Part shown: positions 25,450 through 34,377 of the stretch, piece by piece
Layout of the letters: each line of letters starts with the position of its first letter
How positions within the stretch are numbered: the stretch's first letter is position 1
Source of the DNA: an uncultured Chitinophagaceae bacterium
Lineage (GTDB): Bacteria; Bacteroidota; Bacteroidia; Chitinophagales; Chitinophagaceae
DNA length: 38,085 bases
Direction: 5' to 3'
Assembly (NCBI GenBank): GCA_903895845.1
Contig: CAITVK010000107.1
Span: forward strand, 1 to 38,085
Program-made: the position numbers and the translations under genes
Notes under the pieces: generated by a model
What the model saw: the letters and a program-made list of their open reading frames with translations, nothing else
What the model was told of the DNA's origin: nothing
Databases searched by the model: none

Positions 25450-26328
25450 CTACTTTCGACTCTCCTTTCCTAAGTGATTGATCATTTTTGATTTAAACAC
25501 ACCTACAACAGAGTCATAGTTCAAATTGTGTATTGCAAATTGAGTTGCATTCTCTATTATCTGGTTTACCTCTATTGGATTAGAATTAGCCCACTCAATT
25601 TTTTCAATTAAATCTGAGAAGTCTTCCTTTATCGGTATAAAATGATAATTTGGTATTAATTGATAATGATAATAAGACTTCCATTTACGCTCTTGAATAA
25701 ACAAAAGCCTTTTCATAAAAAGCAAATACTTTATTCTCGCTGAATACCCTCTTCCTTGTAGATCTATTAAATATTTATAATCAAGATGATCGGCAAGGGT
25801 AAATCGTTTTTCAACATAATCATTTGACCAAGGGTCAATATTATAAATTTCGAAGTATTTGTTACCAGAAAACTTTTTAAAGAACACTTCCCGTGAAGGA
25901 TGTGTTTTTATATTCCCTGCCCAAAAAAGTTTCTCGGTAATAGGAGCTGTTCTCGAAATTGATTCTTCTAACAAATCGTTAGATGTGCCAATGTATGAAT
26001 TGATGCCTACCTCTTTCCAATGTACAAATGAAAAGTCGGGGATACAATCATCTAAATTAGCTTCTCTTTCTGTACAATAACTAAACTCTCCTTTGTTAAC
26101 AGGAAAATTTCCTGTGTGTATTACTAATTTGAATTTTTTATTTAAATACGCTGACTTTATCTCACTGAATGCCTGAAGAAACATGGTAATGGTTGACTCA
26201 TTTCTAGTCTGAAATCCATTGCTAGAGATAACCTTCAATTGCTTTCCATCCCACTTAATCGTAATTTTTTCTTTGGGTGAATCTGGCAATAGGGTTCTGA
26301 TTATTTTTTTTACAGCTCTTTTTAACAT
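25450..26328 (-). CDS. GT90 (CAP10-like) glycosyltransferase
   Basis: The 292-residue protein carries the CAP10/KDELC-type GT90 layout: FVHWKEVGI near 101-109, KLFWAGNIKTHPSREVFF at 133-150 (the W-x-G...R segment), and YKYLIDLQGRGYSARIKYLL at 184-203, which is the family KYxIDxxGxGxSxRxKxL signature. This family includes fungal capsule xylosyltransferase CAP10 and bacterial lipopolysaccharide-modifying enzymes, typically using UDP-xylose or UDP-glucose; the donor here is not known. At 292 residues it is shorter than eukaryotic members and lacks a secretion signal, as expected for a cytoplasmic bacterial enzyme. It lies between glf and a DxD-type GT. Confidence 0.82.
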   Translation of the reverse strand: MLKRAVKKIIRTLLPDSPKEKITIKWDGKQLKVISSNGFQTRNESTITMFLQAFSEIKSAYLNKKFKLVIHTGNFPVNKGEFSYCTEREANLDDCIPDFSFVHWKEVGINSYIGTSNDLLEESISRTAPITEKLFWAGNIKTHPSREVFFKKFSGNKYFEIYNIDPWSNDYVEKRFTLADHLDYKYLIDLQGRGYSARIKYLLFMKRLLFIQERKWKSYYHYQLIPNYHFIPIKEDFSDLIEKIEWANSNPIEVNQIIENATQFAIHNLNYDSVVGVFKSKMINHLGKESRK

Positions 26329-26419
26329 ATTTTTCAGGTATTGTAAGATAAAGATTTACTTTTTCCGAATGAATATTTTAACCGTTAGCCAATCTAACAA
26401 TATCAAATCTGTCACAACC

Positions 26420-27322
26420 TCAATTCTGTAATTGCTTAGATCTGTATCCTATTCGTAAAAAAAAAGCATCCCTCCAGAAAAGGTGACGAAAGGCGCCCAC
26501 ATAATGTCTTGCTACCCATTCTTTCTTTAGGTAAGTGGGTGCCAGACTCTGTTGATCATCCTGATATATTGTAATTAGTTCATCATCCCAATGTTGATTA
26601 AAATAGGTTCTATTTAACCCTGCAAAAATAGTTTGCTCTGTAAAGTGGTTGGATTGCTTGCAGCAATCTTCCAGAATAGCGTCCATCATTGGCAACTGCA
26701 GGATATTCCCGCTCAGAGAAAGGAACCCTGCACAATAAAATGGGCTTTGATTCAAATTGGGAAAATATTTCTTCTGAATGTGTTCGTCATAAGCCGCTTG
26801 ATAATCCCGAGACATACATAAGTAATCTTTTGCGATGCACAACGAAGTCTTTGTAATTAATTTTTCCAAGCTGTTGAAGGCTAAAATGTCCGTATCGCAA
26901 TAAAAGCAAGGAGAGTTGTCCGCTACTTGTACGATGGCTGCTAGTTTTAACCCCATCGGATTTATTTCTGCAAACCGTACAAGGCTATCTCTTCTTTTGG
27001 TGCGGTGATAACTGATGCAATCTTCTTTTTCAATGATTTGTAACGAGTTGGGATACCATTTAAAAAGTTGAGTCAGTTTTTCTTTGCTTATTGTACCATC
27101 CGTAAAGATCTTGATGCTTGGTAGTTTACTGTTTGATGCGTAAAAGCTATATAAACTTTCCCTTAGCATAGGTACTTGTTTATTCCCTGTAAGAAATACA
27201 AGGATGTTTTCATCTTTCTCTTTCTTGCGTTTTGGTAAAATTGGCATGATACTCAGAAGAACCCGATAAAAATTTGCAGACCTGAATGCTAAACTATTCT
27301 TTATTGTTTTGAATAAACCCAT
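26420..27322 (-). CDS. Probable nucleotide-diphospho-sugar transferase (GT-A, DxD)
   Basis: I do not recognise the exact family of this 300-residue protein. It has a GT-A look: ENILVFLTGNKQVPMLRESL near 38-57, KIFTDGTISKEKL near 71, and a probable metal site FYCDTDILAF at 140-149. Later come FYCAGFLSLSGN, with an NGG-like position, and a His-containing WVARHYVGAFRHLFW near residue 275. This order parallels GT8-like enzymes such as the one at 19771, but the sequences differ. The context, between a GT90 and three GT2s, supports polysaccharide assembly. ATG start, 2 nt after the upstream GT2. Confidence 0.62.
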   Translation of the reverse strand: MGLFKTIKNSLAFRSANFYRVLLSIMPILPKRKKEKDENILVFLTGNKQVPMLRESLYSFYASNSKLPSIKIFTDGTISKEKLTQLFKWYPNSLQIIEKEDCISYHRTKRRDSLVRFAEINPMGLKLAAIVQVADNSPCFYCDTDILAFNSLEKLITKTSLCIAKDYLCMSRDYQAAYDEHIQKKYFPNLNQSPFYCAGFLSLSGNILQLPMMDAILEDCCKQSNHFTEQTIFAGLNRTYFNQHWDDELITIYQDDQQSLAPTYLKKEWVARHYVGAFRHLFWRDAFFLRIGYRSKQLQN

Positions 27323-27324
27323 AC

Positions 27325-28353
27325 TTATCTGGAAAGAAATTTAGACGCTTTCAGTTTATTTTTATAATGAGCCACTAATGCAGATATTTTCCATCCAAAA
27401 AGAGGGGTAAGAATTTTATAAATTGGCGTGTGCAAATAGTATTGACTACTGCATCCGCCCAACTCGGCTACCTTCCTTTCTGCCTTTTTTGATAAATCGT
27501 AAAAGGAAGGGTAACAACTTACCGCAATATCCAGATATAGTCTTGCTATTGCTGTCTTGGCAAGCGCATTAGTAGTAGCTGCCAGAAGGCTTTTTTCTTT
27601 TAATTGGGTACTCAGAAAAATGCTGAGCATTGCTTTTTTGCTTCTCTGTGCACTAAGGTTTGTTCCGCTGGCATGCATCCTGTAATAATTTACCGCATTG
27701 TATGCGTACCGAGTTCCCTTACTTGCCAATAGCACCCTACAAAAAAATTCCCCATCATCATCCACGGTTATTTCTTCATTCCAAAAACCTGCCTCTCTGA
27801 TAATTTCCATTGGAGCTAACCAGGCATTAGGTTGAATCATGCCCCCATACCTTTCATTTATAGCATTTCCACCGTAGAGCTTTATCAAAAAATCTATTGG
27901 GTCATCAGATTCTTCTTGAAACCAACAATGCCCAAGTTCTTTTTTTAAAAAATCCTCCCCTTCTAAAAAATGTACAGAACAACAAATTGCCAGTTTTTGA
28001 GGATTGTTTATTAATAATTTCACCTGCTCCTCAATCTTATTAGTACTTAATAAATCATCTGCATCCAAAAACTGAATAAAAACTCCTTTGGCCTCTTTTA
28101 ATCCATAATTACGTGCAGCACTAGCACCTTTGTTTGTTTGAGAAAATACCTTTACCTGATTGCTCTCAAAAGATTTTGCAACAGTTAGACTTTGATCGGT
28201 ACTTCCATCATTAACTACGATTATCTCAATGTTAGGATAGGTCTGATTTAATACATTTTGTATACTTCCTGCTATGTATGCTTCTGCATTATAAACAGGA
28301 ATTATAACTGAGACAAGTGGAGCATCTAGAGAACCGGTTTCTGAGATTGACAT
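27325..28353 (-). CDS. Family 2 glycosyltransferase
   Basis: This 342-residue GT2 has VSVIIPVYNAEAYIAGSI at 14-31, IIVVNDGSTDQS at 44-55 and LDADD at 96-100. A TVDDDGEFFCRVLLA segment near 195 corresponds to the ED-x-x-F-type catalytic-base region. It has about ten extra N-terminal residues before the first beta strand and a C-terminal basic tail. It is one of five GT2 genes transcribed almost without gaps in block V (27325-31255 plus 23336). Sugar specificity is unknown. ATG start; 6 nt follow the stop of the preceding gene. Confidence 0.86.
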   Translation of the reverse strand: MSISETGSLDAPLVSVIIPVYNAEAYIAGSIQNVLNQTYPNIEIIVVNDGSTDQSLTVAKSFESNQVKVFSQTNKGASAARNYGLKEAKGVFIQFLDADDLLSTNKIEEQVKLLINNPQKLAICCSVHFLEGEDFLKKELGHCWFQEESDDPIDFLIKLYGGNAINERYGGMIQPNAWLAPMEIIREAGFWNEEITVDDDGEFFCRVLLASKGTRYAYNAVNYYRMHASGTNLSAQRSKKAMLSIFLSTQLKEKSLLAATTNALAKTAIARLYLDIAVSCYPSFYDLSKKAERKVAELGGCSSQYYLHTPIYKILTPLFGWKISALVAHYKNKLKASKFLSR

Positions 28354-28359
28354 ATATTT

Positions 28360-29265
28360 CTAGAGGTTCCTATTTCTGAACTGTAAGAACCTGTAGTAAG
28401 CTTTTACACCAAATATTCTTGTGAAAAGAAAAGAAAATGCGGATGTATCTATCGACTTGACTCCAGCTTTCTTTACCAGTTCAAGTGTTTTAGTACCGGC
28501 TTTAATATTTTGATGAGTATAAAAATACGCCCCAGAAACAGCAAGATGTTTCCCAATGGTTTTAAAGTATTTCTTTTCAAAAGTAGTTAGGTACATTTCA
28601 TAACACTTTAACTTCTCTTCTACACAAAGCATCCAATTTTGGTGTGAGTAAGACGTGTCATGCTCTAGTTTTGTAACTAAATACTTATTTACAGCTTTAA
28701 CAGTAAACCCATTTTTAACCAGCCTCACATGTAAATCCGGGTCTTCATTTGCTTTTATATCTTCCCGAAAACCTCCTATTGACTCTAAGGCTTTTTTAGA
28801 ATAAAGCCCCATGCTTGCAAAACCTACATTATTCAAGAAATATTCTAGTTGGTCATCCGCTTCATTTAGGGAGTCATACACAATGTTTCCTACATTAATA
28901 CTTCTATTTAATCTATAAAGAACAGCGGCGTTACAGAGAAACTGGGTATTTTGATCAATAATGTATTTTTGAAATACTTCTACAAATGAAGGGTCTATCA
29001 AATCATCTGCATCATGAAAGTGAATCCAATCAGATTTTGTTGCCTCAATCAGTCGATTTCTGCCAAATGAAGGTCCCTTATTTTCATACCCTTTGATAAC
29101 CTTAGCACCCAGCCTGAGCGCAACCTCAATTGTATTGTCAGTACTGCAATCATCGTAGCAAATGATTTCATCAAAAGGTATTGTTTGGGCATTGATTCCT
29201 TCAAACAAATCTGACAAATATTCCGCAGCGTTATAGCAGGGTATAAGAATCGCAATGCTATTCAC
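28360..29265 (-). CDS. Family 2 glycosyltransferase
   Basis: The 301-residue GT2 has IAILIPCYNAAEYLSDLF at 4-21, IICYDDCSTDNT at 34-45, and the metal-binding FHDADDLID at 83-91. NEDPDLHVRLVKNG near 190 is the catalytic-base region. The DDCSTDNT variant and the short C-terminus fit exopolysaccharide GT2s. The start is GTG at 29265, sharing one base with the previous stop (TAGTG); no in-frame ATG is nearby. Confidence 0.85.
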   Translation of the reverse strand: MNSIAILIPCYNAAEYLSDLFEGINAQTIPFDEIICYDDCSTDNTIEVALRLGAKVIKGYENKGPSFGRNRLIEATKSDWIHFHDADDLIDPSFVEVFQKYIIDQNTQFLCNAAVLYRLNRSINVGNIVYDSLNEADDQLEYFLNNVGFASMGLYSKKALESIGGFREDIKANEDPDLHVRLVKNGFTVKAVNKYLVTKLEHDTSYSHQNWMLCVEEKLKCYEMYLTTFEKKYFKTIGKHLAVSGAYFYTHQNIKAGTKTLELVKKAGVKSIDTSAFSFLFTRIFGVKAYYRFLQFRNRNL

Positions 29266-30191
29266 TACCTTAATAATTTGTAGATTCTCTGTAAATAATA
29301 AAATTCATAATTCAGATAAACACTTTTCTTGGGCTTTCCATACTTAGCATGTATATTTCTATCATCTTCAGCCCATTTCTGCTTCCAAGATTCACTTATG
29401 CTTTTTGCGTCTGGCTGGTGTCGACATACACCAATCGGGAATTTTATATGTTTCTTTTTTTTGCCAGTCAAAAGTCTTCCCCATAGTTCCCCATCCACAT
29501 TGCAATTCATCAATTCCCATATAGGCTGATGTATTTCTCTTTTCCAAAATGCAGAATGAGATGCAATTAAACCTCCAAATGCGTAATACTTATCTAAGAC
29601 TAAATTGGCTTTCCAATAGTTCCTCAAACTCCCATCTTCATTTATCTCTAGAGCATCCCCATAATAAAAATCTTTTTTTGATTTTAAAATTTCCATCCCC
29701 AACCTGAAAAGAGAACCATTTGAATAATAATCATCACTATTTATCCAACCTTGATATTCACCCGATGACAAACTAAATCCTAAATTAATTGCATGCCCCT
29801 GACCCTTATCTGGTTTACTATGCCAGTAGCTAATCCACTTTGAATATTTTTTCAATACATCAAGTGTGCCATCCGTACTTCCACCATCTATAACAATATA
29901 TTCCAGGTTTGGATAGTTTTGAAGCAATACGGCCCTTATAGTTTCTTCTATATATTTACCCTGATTGTACGAAGGTGTAATAATTGAAATTTTAGGCCAT
30001 TTTTTCTTTTTATCATAAATTTTGGGACTAGTTTCAATACCCCATGGCCATTCTTTTTTAGCCCCGAAGTTGTTTGGTAATGCTGCCAGAAGTCCCATCT
30101 CGGAAAATGGAACTGTAGGAAGTGGATAACTATCTGTATCAATAAGACTGTATCTATAAGCTTCAGGAAAACCTTCTATTGAATATTTCAT
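29265..30191 (-). CDS. Family 2 glycosyltransferase with 65-residue N-terminal extension
   Basis: This 308-residue GT2 begins its catalytic fold late, at ISIITPSYNQGKYIEETI (68-85), after a 65-residue extension rich in Pro, Trp and Tyr. The extension shows no signal or membrane helix and may dock to the acceptor or a partner. The core is clear: IVIDGGSTDGTLDVL at 99-113, INSDDYYSNGS at 150-160 and a GELWGRLLTGKKK segment. The GSTDGTL...WINSDD pattern resembles the GT2 at 4117. ATG start, 47 nt after the previous stop. Confidence 0.85.
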   Translation of the reverse strand: MKYSIEGFPEAYRYSLIDTDSYPLPTVPFSEMGLLAALPNNFGAKKEWPWGIETSPKIYDKKKKWPKISIITPSYNQGKYIEETIRAVLLQNYPNLEYIVIDGGSTDGTLDVLKKYSKWISYWHSKPDKGQGHAINLGFSLSSGEYQGWINSDDYYSNGSLFRLGMEILKSKKDFYYGDALEINEDGSLRNYWKANLVLDKYYAFGGLIASHSAFWKREIHQPIWELMNCNVDGELWGRLLTGKKKKHIKFPIGVCRHQPDAKSISESWKQKWAEDDRNIHAKYGKPKKSVYLNYEFYYLQRIYKLLR

Positions 30192-30238
30192 TTACTTTTT
30201 TGTTTTAACAGCACAGAAAATATTTCTGGTGCAAAAAT

Positions 30239-31255
30239 CTAAGTGATGGGGAACTTTTCTCTCATTTCAACATACTTCATTCTATTCTTTTTGTAGTTGA
30301 TTAGTAATCCCCTACAGTACCCTGCCTGATTAATGATTTCAATCAAGCATTTTTGATAATCTTTAGAAAAGTCCCCCTTGATAACACTGATAATAATTTT
30401 TTTTAAGAGGTTTCTTGAAGCATTCATAAAAAGCCATTTAGTACTGTACTTGTATGCTTGCTTGCGAGGATTTTTGAAGTATATATCTGGAATGATATAC
30501 AGAGAGGATGAAAGTCCAAAACTGTAGTGCAGCCTTTTTATATATGACCAGGTAATTCTATTCTTAGGCAAAAAGTGATGAAACCTTAAGCTGTCGGAAT
30601 AAAATATTCTGAACTTCAACATGCGGATATAAAAAGCCAACTCCACATCTCCTCCCGAAGCCAGATTATTACCGATTCTATCAGTAAGAAGATAATTGAT
30701 TTTCTTTTTTTTAAGTTCCAGCAGTGCTTCTTTTCTTAAAACTGCCCCTGCCCCATATACATATCCTTTACTTTCTGTAATATCGTCCAAACTAGTCCCA
30801 ATGATTCCTTGTGGACCAGTGGCAAAATCCCCTGAGAATTTATGAAGCAACTCCAAATTTTCACTATCTGTAACAGGATAACCTACTCCGCCCAACATAC
30901 CAATTGAGCTATTGGAGCTCATGATTTTGAAAACTTGATTCACATAATCTTCAAAAAGCCAATTGTCATCATCACAAAAAACAAGATAATTGTACTTAGA
31001 AGTAACAATTCCTGCTTCCCGTGCAAAACTCAACCCTGCTCTAGCTTCATCAATGATTGAGAATGGAACAGAGAGATTATATTTATTCCATTCTTTTTTT
31101 GCAACCTCAGTTGTATTGTCAGAAGAATTATTATTTACAATAATGATTTCCCAAGCAATTGTTGGGTCTACGTTTTGTAGTGCCAAGTGCTTAATTGTTT
31201 CTGGTAATCTGGAGGCACTATTATAACAGCATACTATCACAGAAACACCTATCAC
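30239..31255 (-). CDS. Family 2 glycosyltransferase (CDDDNW subgroup)
   Basis: The 338-residue GT2 is a paralogue of the proteins at 20745 and 32537: VSVIVCCYNSASRL at 4-17, NNNSSDNT at 41-48, CDDDNW at 94-99, VYGAGAVLRKEAL, ASGGDVELAFYIRML and FLPKNRIT in the same order. It is the first gene of block V. The start is GTG at 31255; the only nearby ATG (near 31283) is in another frame and opens a nine-codon frame that stops across the GTG, so GTG is preferred. The C-terminal region is basic and hydrophobic, consistent with membrane association. Confidence 0.85.
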   Translation of the reverse strand: MIGVSVIVCCYNSASRLPETIKHLALQNVDPTIAWEIIIVNNNSSDNTTEVAKKEWNKYNLSVPFSIIDEARAGLSFAREAGIVTSKYNYLVFCDDDNWLFEDYVNQVFKIMSSNSSIGMLGGVGYPVTDSENLELLHKFSGDFATGPQGIIGTSLDDITESKGYVYGAGAVLRKEALLELKKKKINYLLTDRIGNNLASGGDVELAFYIRMLKFRIFYSDSLRFHHFLPKNRITWSYIKRLHYSFGLSSSLYIIPDIYFKNPRKQAYKYSTKWLFMNASRNLLKKIIISVIKGDFSKDYQKCLIEIINQAGYCRGLLINYKKNRMKYVEMREKFPIT

Positions 31256-31629
31256 AAGACTTTTATTTGATTTTGGGTCATAATACTTACAACTAACATT
31301 TAGTGAGTACTCAGTTAAATACAGTTTATTCTATTAATAGCTTTAAGTTTTGTAATTGCCATATTTCCTTCTCAATAGAATGTATGCTTAGTTTTCGCCA
31401 CAAAGAATCAAAGGCTCAAAGTGGCACAAAAGGAAGTAAGAAGAAAAAAGTAACGCTTAGTACTTCTTTTTTTGTTTCTTTTTGTCATAAAATCTACCCG
31501 AAAGTGGGGGATTTAACCGAAACGTACATCGCAAATCAGTACCTTAATTTTTAATGGCTACACATTAATCACTATTGATAAGTAAATACTTTAAGGCTAT
31601 TATCCATTAATATAATTTGTTTAAATCAA
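31256..31629. other. Untranslated gap between blocks V and VI with a CACAAAG-type repeat remnant
   Basis: In this 374-bp gap, 31393-31436 carries CGCCACAAAGAATCAAAGG followed by CTCAAAGTGGCACAAAAGG. This looks like a decayed member of the intergenic repeat family (GCCACAAAGACACAAAG) that I know from many Bacteroidota genomes. An A-rich/T-rich stretch (31438-31489) can fold imperfectly. A plus-strand frame of 83 codons crosses it, but its translation is low-complexity and has no gene-like features, so I call no CDS. No promoter consensus was identified. Confidence 0.55.
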
Positions 31630-32472
31630 TTAAATTGTATTGAAATTTTTATTTATCCCAATATAGTATTCACCACTGACTCTAAGTTCAAACCCATTAT
31701 CTTTTAATAAATTTATGATTTCGATTATTTCTCCTGACTCACTATGAATTTCGATTGCTATTGATTTGGTAATGCTTAAAAAAGCTAAATCCGAATCTTT
31801 TGAAAAAATTTTAAATTCGCTACCCTCTATGTCAATCTTTAATAAATCGATTGTTTTGATTGAATTCTCTTTGACAAAGCCATTTAGCTCAATCGCATCA
31901 AAATGTTCTGTTTCATCAAACTTTTCAGTTACTGCATAAGACCATTCTTTACCATCACGAAAACTTCTATCCAGATACAACCTAACGTTTTTATTCCATA
32001 ATCCTCTTTGAAATATTTTTGCTTCAATGCTATTCAACTTTAGATTTTTTTTTAGCTATAGTACATTTCTTTTATTTGGTTCAATACAATAAAATTTTGC
32101 AAATGGGAAATACCGCTGGAGATATATTGTCGCTAACCCAATATTTGCACCGGCATCTATTATTGTATTTACAACTATATTATTTTCTTTAATCTCATTT
32201 ACAATTGCGCTATACTCATCTAAAAAGAAAATTTGATTAAATACTTCCAAATCACTCGTAAATCGTCTTAAAGAAATTATTTTATCATTACAGAGCGTTT
32301 TGTAAGAGTTTATCTTAGGGTTTAAAATTTTATTCCCATTTTTATTTAAAAAGAAATAACCATTTCTTTCATTTTGCCATTTTTCACTCCTTCTGAAAAA
32401 GAGTACGTACACAATCATATTAATTAATCCAAAATCGCTAATTGATTTCAAAAATTTTTCAATTTTTTTCAT
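31630..32472 (-). pseudogene. FkbM-family methyltransferase interrupted by an in-frame amber codon
   Basis: Two adjacent fragments are in the same frame and read as one 279-residue protein with a single TAG at 32056-32058 (codon 139). The first part carries the SAM-binding TIIDAGANIGLATIYL (103-118) and CIEPNKRNVL. After the TAG, CTA AAA AAA AAT CTA AAG TTG continues as LKKNLKL, the normal continuation of FkbM proteins. The second part has the FkbM KIDIEGSE (about 212-219). Family role: SAM-dependent O-methylation of a sugar. One base change (for example from CAG or GAG) explains the break. Either it is a recent pseudogene, the codon is read through, or it is a base-call error. The gene is strikingly AT-rich. 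Confidence 0.88.
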
Positions 32473-32536
32473 AAATCGTATCTAATATTTGGTTATTCAA
32501 ATAGGGTTTTAATGTTATTGGGTCACACTCAATTTT

Positions 32537-33505
32537 CTATATTTTCAGTTTATTAATTTCTTTATAAAACCCAACAATTTTAAAGTTATATCGAAAATAT
32601 TCAAACCCAATTGCACTCCAATTATTATGGTGAATCTCCTCTATACTCCCAACACCTTTACTATAAATTTTGTATTGTGTTGGCCAATACTTAATATATA
32701 TACCCAAATAATACAGTGCTTTTTTTAGCCAATAAAAGGTAGAAATTTTTTGTTCATTTATTACTTTTTCGTACAAATCCAAAATGATGGAACTTTTGGC
32801 AAATCCAATATGTAATTTTTTTAGATACGCCCAATCCAACCTATTTTTTGGTATAAAGTGTTTGAACTTTAATCGTTCATCATACCATATTGTGTACCCA
32901 GCTAGCCTTACCTGAAAACACATTTCGGAGTCCTCTCCAGCAGATAAAGAAGCTCCTTTTCTCCCCGTCAATAATGACTCAAATTGGTTTTCGTAACATT
33001 TTTTTCTGACTGCCATTCCTGCTCCGTAAACACTCCCTACAAATTGAGATTTATCCGATTGCGGAAAAGCTCCATATCCATGAATAAATTTTTCGAACCA
33101 GAATGGAGGTTCTATTTCTGTAACTGGCGAACCATTACCGCCAATTATTCCGATATTATCATCTTTCTCAAATAGTTCATATACATTCTCAACATAGTTA
33201 GGTGCTAACCAGTTGTCGTCATCACAAAAAACTAAGTAATCATATTGAGCAGTATCAATACCCTTACTTCTGGCTGACGCTAACCCAGGCTTAGGTTCAT
33301 CTACTACTTTAAATGGTATGAGTACTCCCATTCTTGCCCATTCTGCTACAGCTACTTGTCTGGTGTTGTCTGAAGAATTATTATTCACTACGATCACTTC
33401 CCATGATATACTGGTTTGCTGCAATGCAATGTGTTGTAGTGTTTTTGGCAGCCTGAATGCACTATTAAAACAACAGATTATTACAGAAACACCCTTGTTT
33501 GTCAT
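32537..33505 (-). CDS. Family 2 glycosyltransferase (CDDDNW subgroup)
   Basis: This 322-residue GT2 is the third member of the paralogous set: VSVIICCFNSAFRL at 6-19, NNNSSDNT at 41-48, CDDDNW at 94-99, VYGAGMAVRKK, LSAGEDSEMCFQVRLAGYTIWYDE and FIPKNRLD. It is closest to the copy at 30239 in the N-terminal third (shared VNNNSSDNT, FCDDDNWL and VDEPKPGLASAR-like segment). The ATG forms an ATGA overlap with the upstream fucosyltransferase stop, and 64 nt separate it from the broken fkbM. Confidence 0.86.
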   Translation of the reverse strand: MTNKGVSVIICCFNSAFRLPKTLQHIALQQTSISWEVIVVNNNSSDNTRQVAVAEWARMGVLIPFKVVDEPKPGLASARSKGIDTAQYDYLVFCDDDNWLAPNYVENVYELFEKDDNIGIIGGNGSPVTEIEPPFWFEKFIHGYGAFPQSDKSQFVGSVYGAGMAVRKKCYENQFESLLTGRKGASLSAGEDSEMCFQVRLAGYTIWYDERLKFKHFIPKNRLDWAYLKKLHIGFAKSSIILDLYEKVINEQKISTFYWLKKALYYLGIYIKYWPTQYKIYSKGVGSIEEIHHNNWSAIGFEYFRYNFKIVGFYKEINKLKI

Positions 33506-34377
33506 TCAACTTCTATTAATTCCCAATCAGAAGGATATATTTCTTCTGGCACTTGCTTTTTAACCCTCCAACCAAGAAAATATTTAGGAGCAATTATTTT
33601 TCTGGTTGGTTTGTTATTTAAGTATGCCCCCCACCAACTAAAGGTACTGTTAGCCATAATACAAACGTCAGCATGAAGAAAATGCTGAAAATCGGTAATT
33701 TCATCATCTTGTGAGATATGCTTGTATGGCAAATAATCAAATTCGGTTTCAATGCAAGTTGGGTTATCTGATGTAAAAACAAAAAAATGTTTTTGATAAT
33801 CCAATTTCTTTATTATCAGGTGATAATACGAAAAAGGAAGAGACAAGTCGGCCCCTCCCAAGTTCAGTTTTTCCAACCCTTGATAATCCGTTTTTCTGAT
33901 GTGTACAGCAACAATTTTTTTATCGGCCGGAAAAATATTTCTAAATTTCTGGTAGGATACTGAGAGTTCTTTTCTTAAAGTAAATTTCTTTTTTATTTCA
34001 CTACTATAATCTGTGAAATAATTTTCAGACTGATAAAACCCGTGATAAATGCAATAAGTTTTTAAGTTATCTCTGGTATCCTTACCAGATTCATTATCAC
34101 TCATTTTTCTGTTTTGAAAAAATATAAAACCAACAGTCCTATAAAACATCCTCCTGAGATGATACCGAAATACATTCTTAAACTCTTCTATTGAAAATAT
34201 ATTCTTGTCTATCGGATAAAACAAGTCCTTGTCAATTTCAAAATAATCGTGTAGTTTAAATTTCTCTATACTTTGGTCAATATAGAAACATGTATTTAAA
34301 CGCTTTGCGGCTGCATAAATAAAAGCATACTGAAACATTTGGTTTCCTAATCGCCCCTCAATTTTCACTGCAATCAT
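33502..34377 (-). CDS. GT11 alpha-1,2-fucosyltransferase-like enzyme
   Basis: This 291-residue GT11 enzyme shows the whole family pattern: KIEGRLGNQMFQYAFIYAAA at 5-24, YHGFYQSENYF at 111-121, the donor-binding VAVHIRKTD at 156-164 (the HxRxxD motif), FTSDN at 201-205 and ANSTFSWWGAYLN at 242-254. GT11 members transfer fucose from GDP-fucose in alpha-1,2 linkage, usually to galactose; a few use other donors. The predicted fucose residue is the most specific structural clue in block VI. No GDP-fucose pathway genes (gmd, fcl) are in the window, so the donor must come from elsewhere. Both ends overlap neighbours by 4 nt (ATGA). Confidence 0.92.
   Translation of the reverse strand: MIAVKIEGRLGNQMFQYAFIYAAAKRLNTCFYIDQSIEKFKLHDYFEIDKDLFYPIDKNIFSIEEFKNVFRYHLRRMFYRTVGFIFFQNRKMSDNESGKDTRDNLKTYCIYHGFYQSENYFTDYSSEIKKKFTLRKELSVSYQKFRNIFPADKKIVAVHIRKTDYQGLEKLNLGGADLSLPFSYYHLIIKKLDYQKHFFVFTSDNPTCIETEFDYLPYKHISQDDEITDFQHFLHADVCIMANSTFSWWGAYLNNKPTRKIIAPKYFLGWRVKKQVPEEIYPSDWELIEVE

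Noticed and set aside
31438-31489. Intrinsic terminator from the A-rich and T-rich stretches
   Set aside because: Pairing is imperfect and the T-run is on the plus strand, where there is no gene to terminate.
31303-31554. 83-codon plus-strand reading frame in the block V/VI gap
   Set aside because: It runs through a repeat remnant, gives low-complexity Lys/Ser-rich sequence and has no supporting context.
31630-32037. Independent small gene starting at 32037
   Set aside because: Its first codon is a TTG that lies in frame with the upstream fragment, seven codons after a single TAG; it holds only the second half of an FkbM domain.
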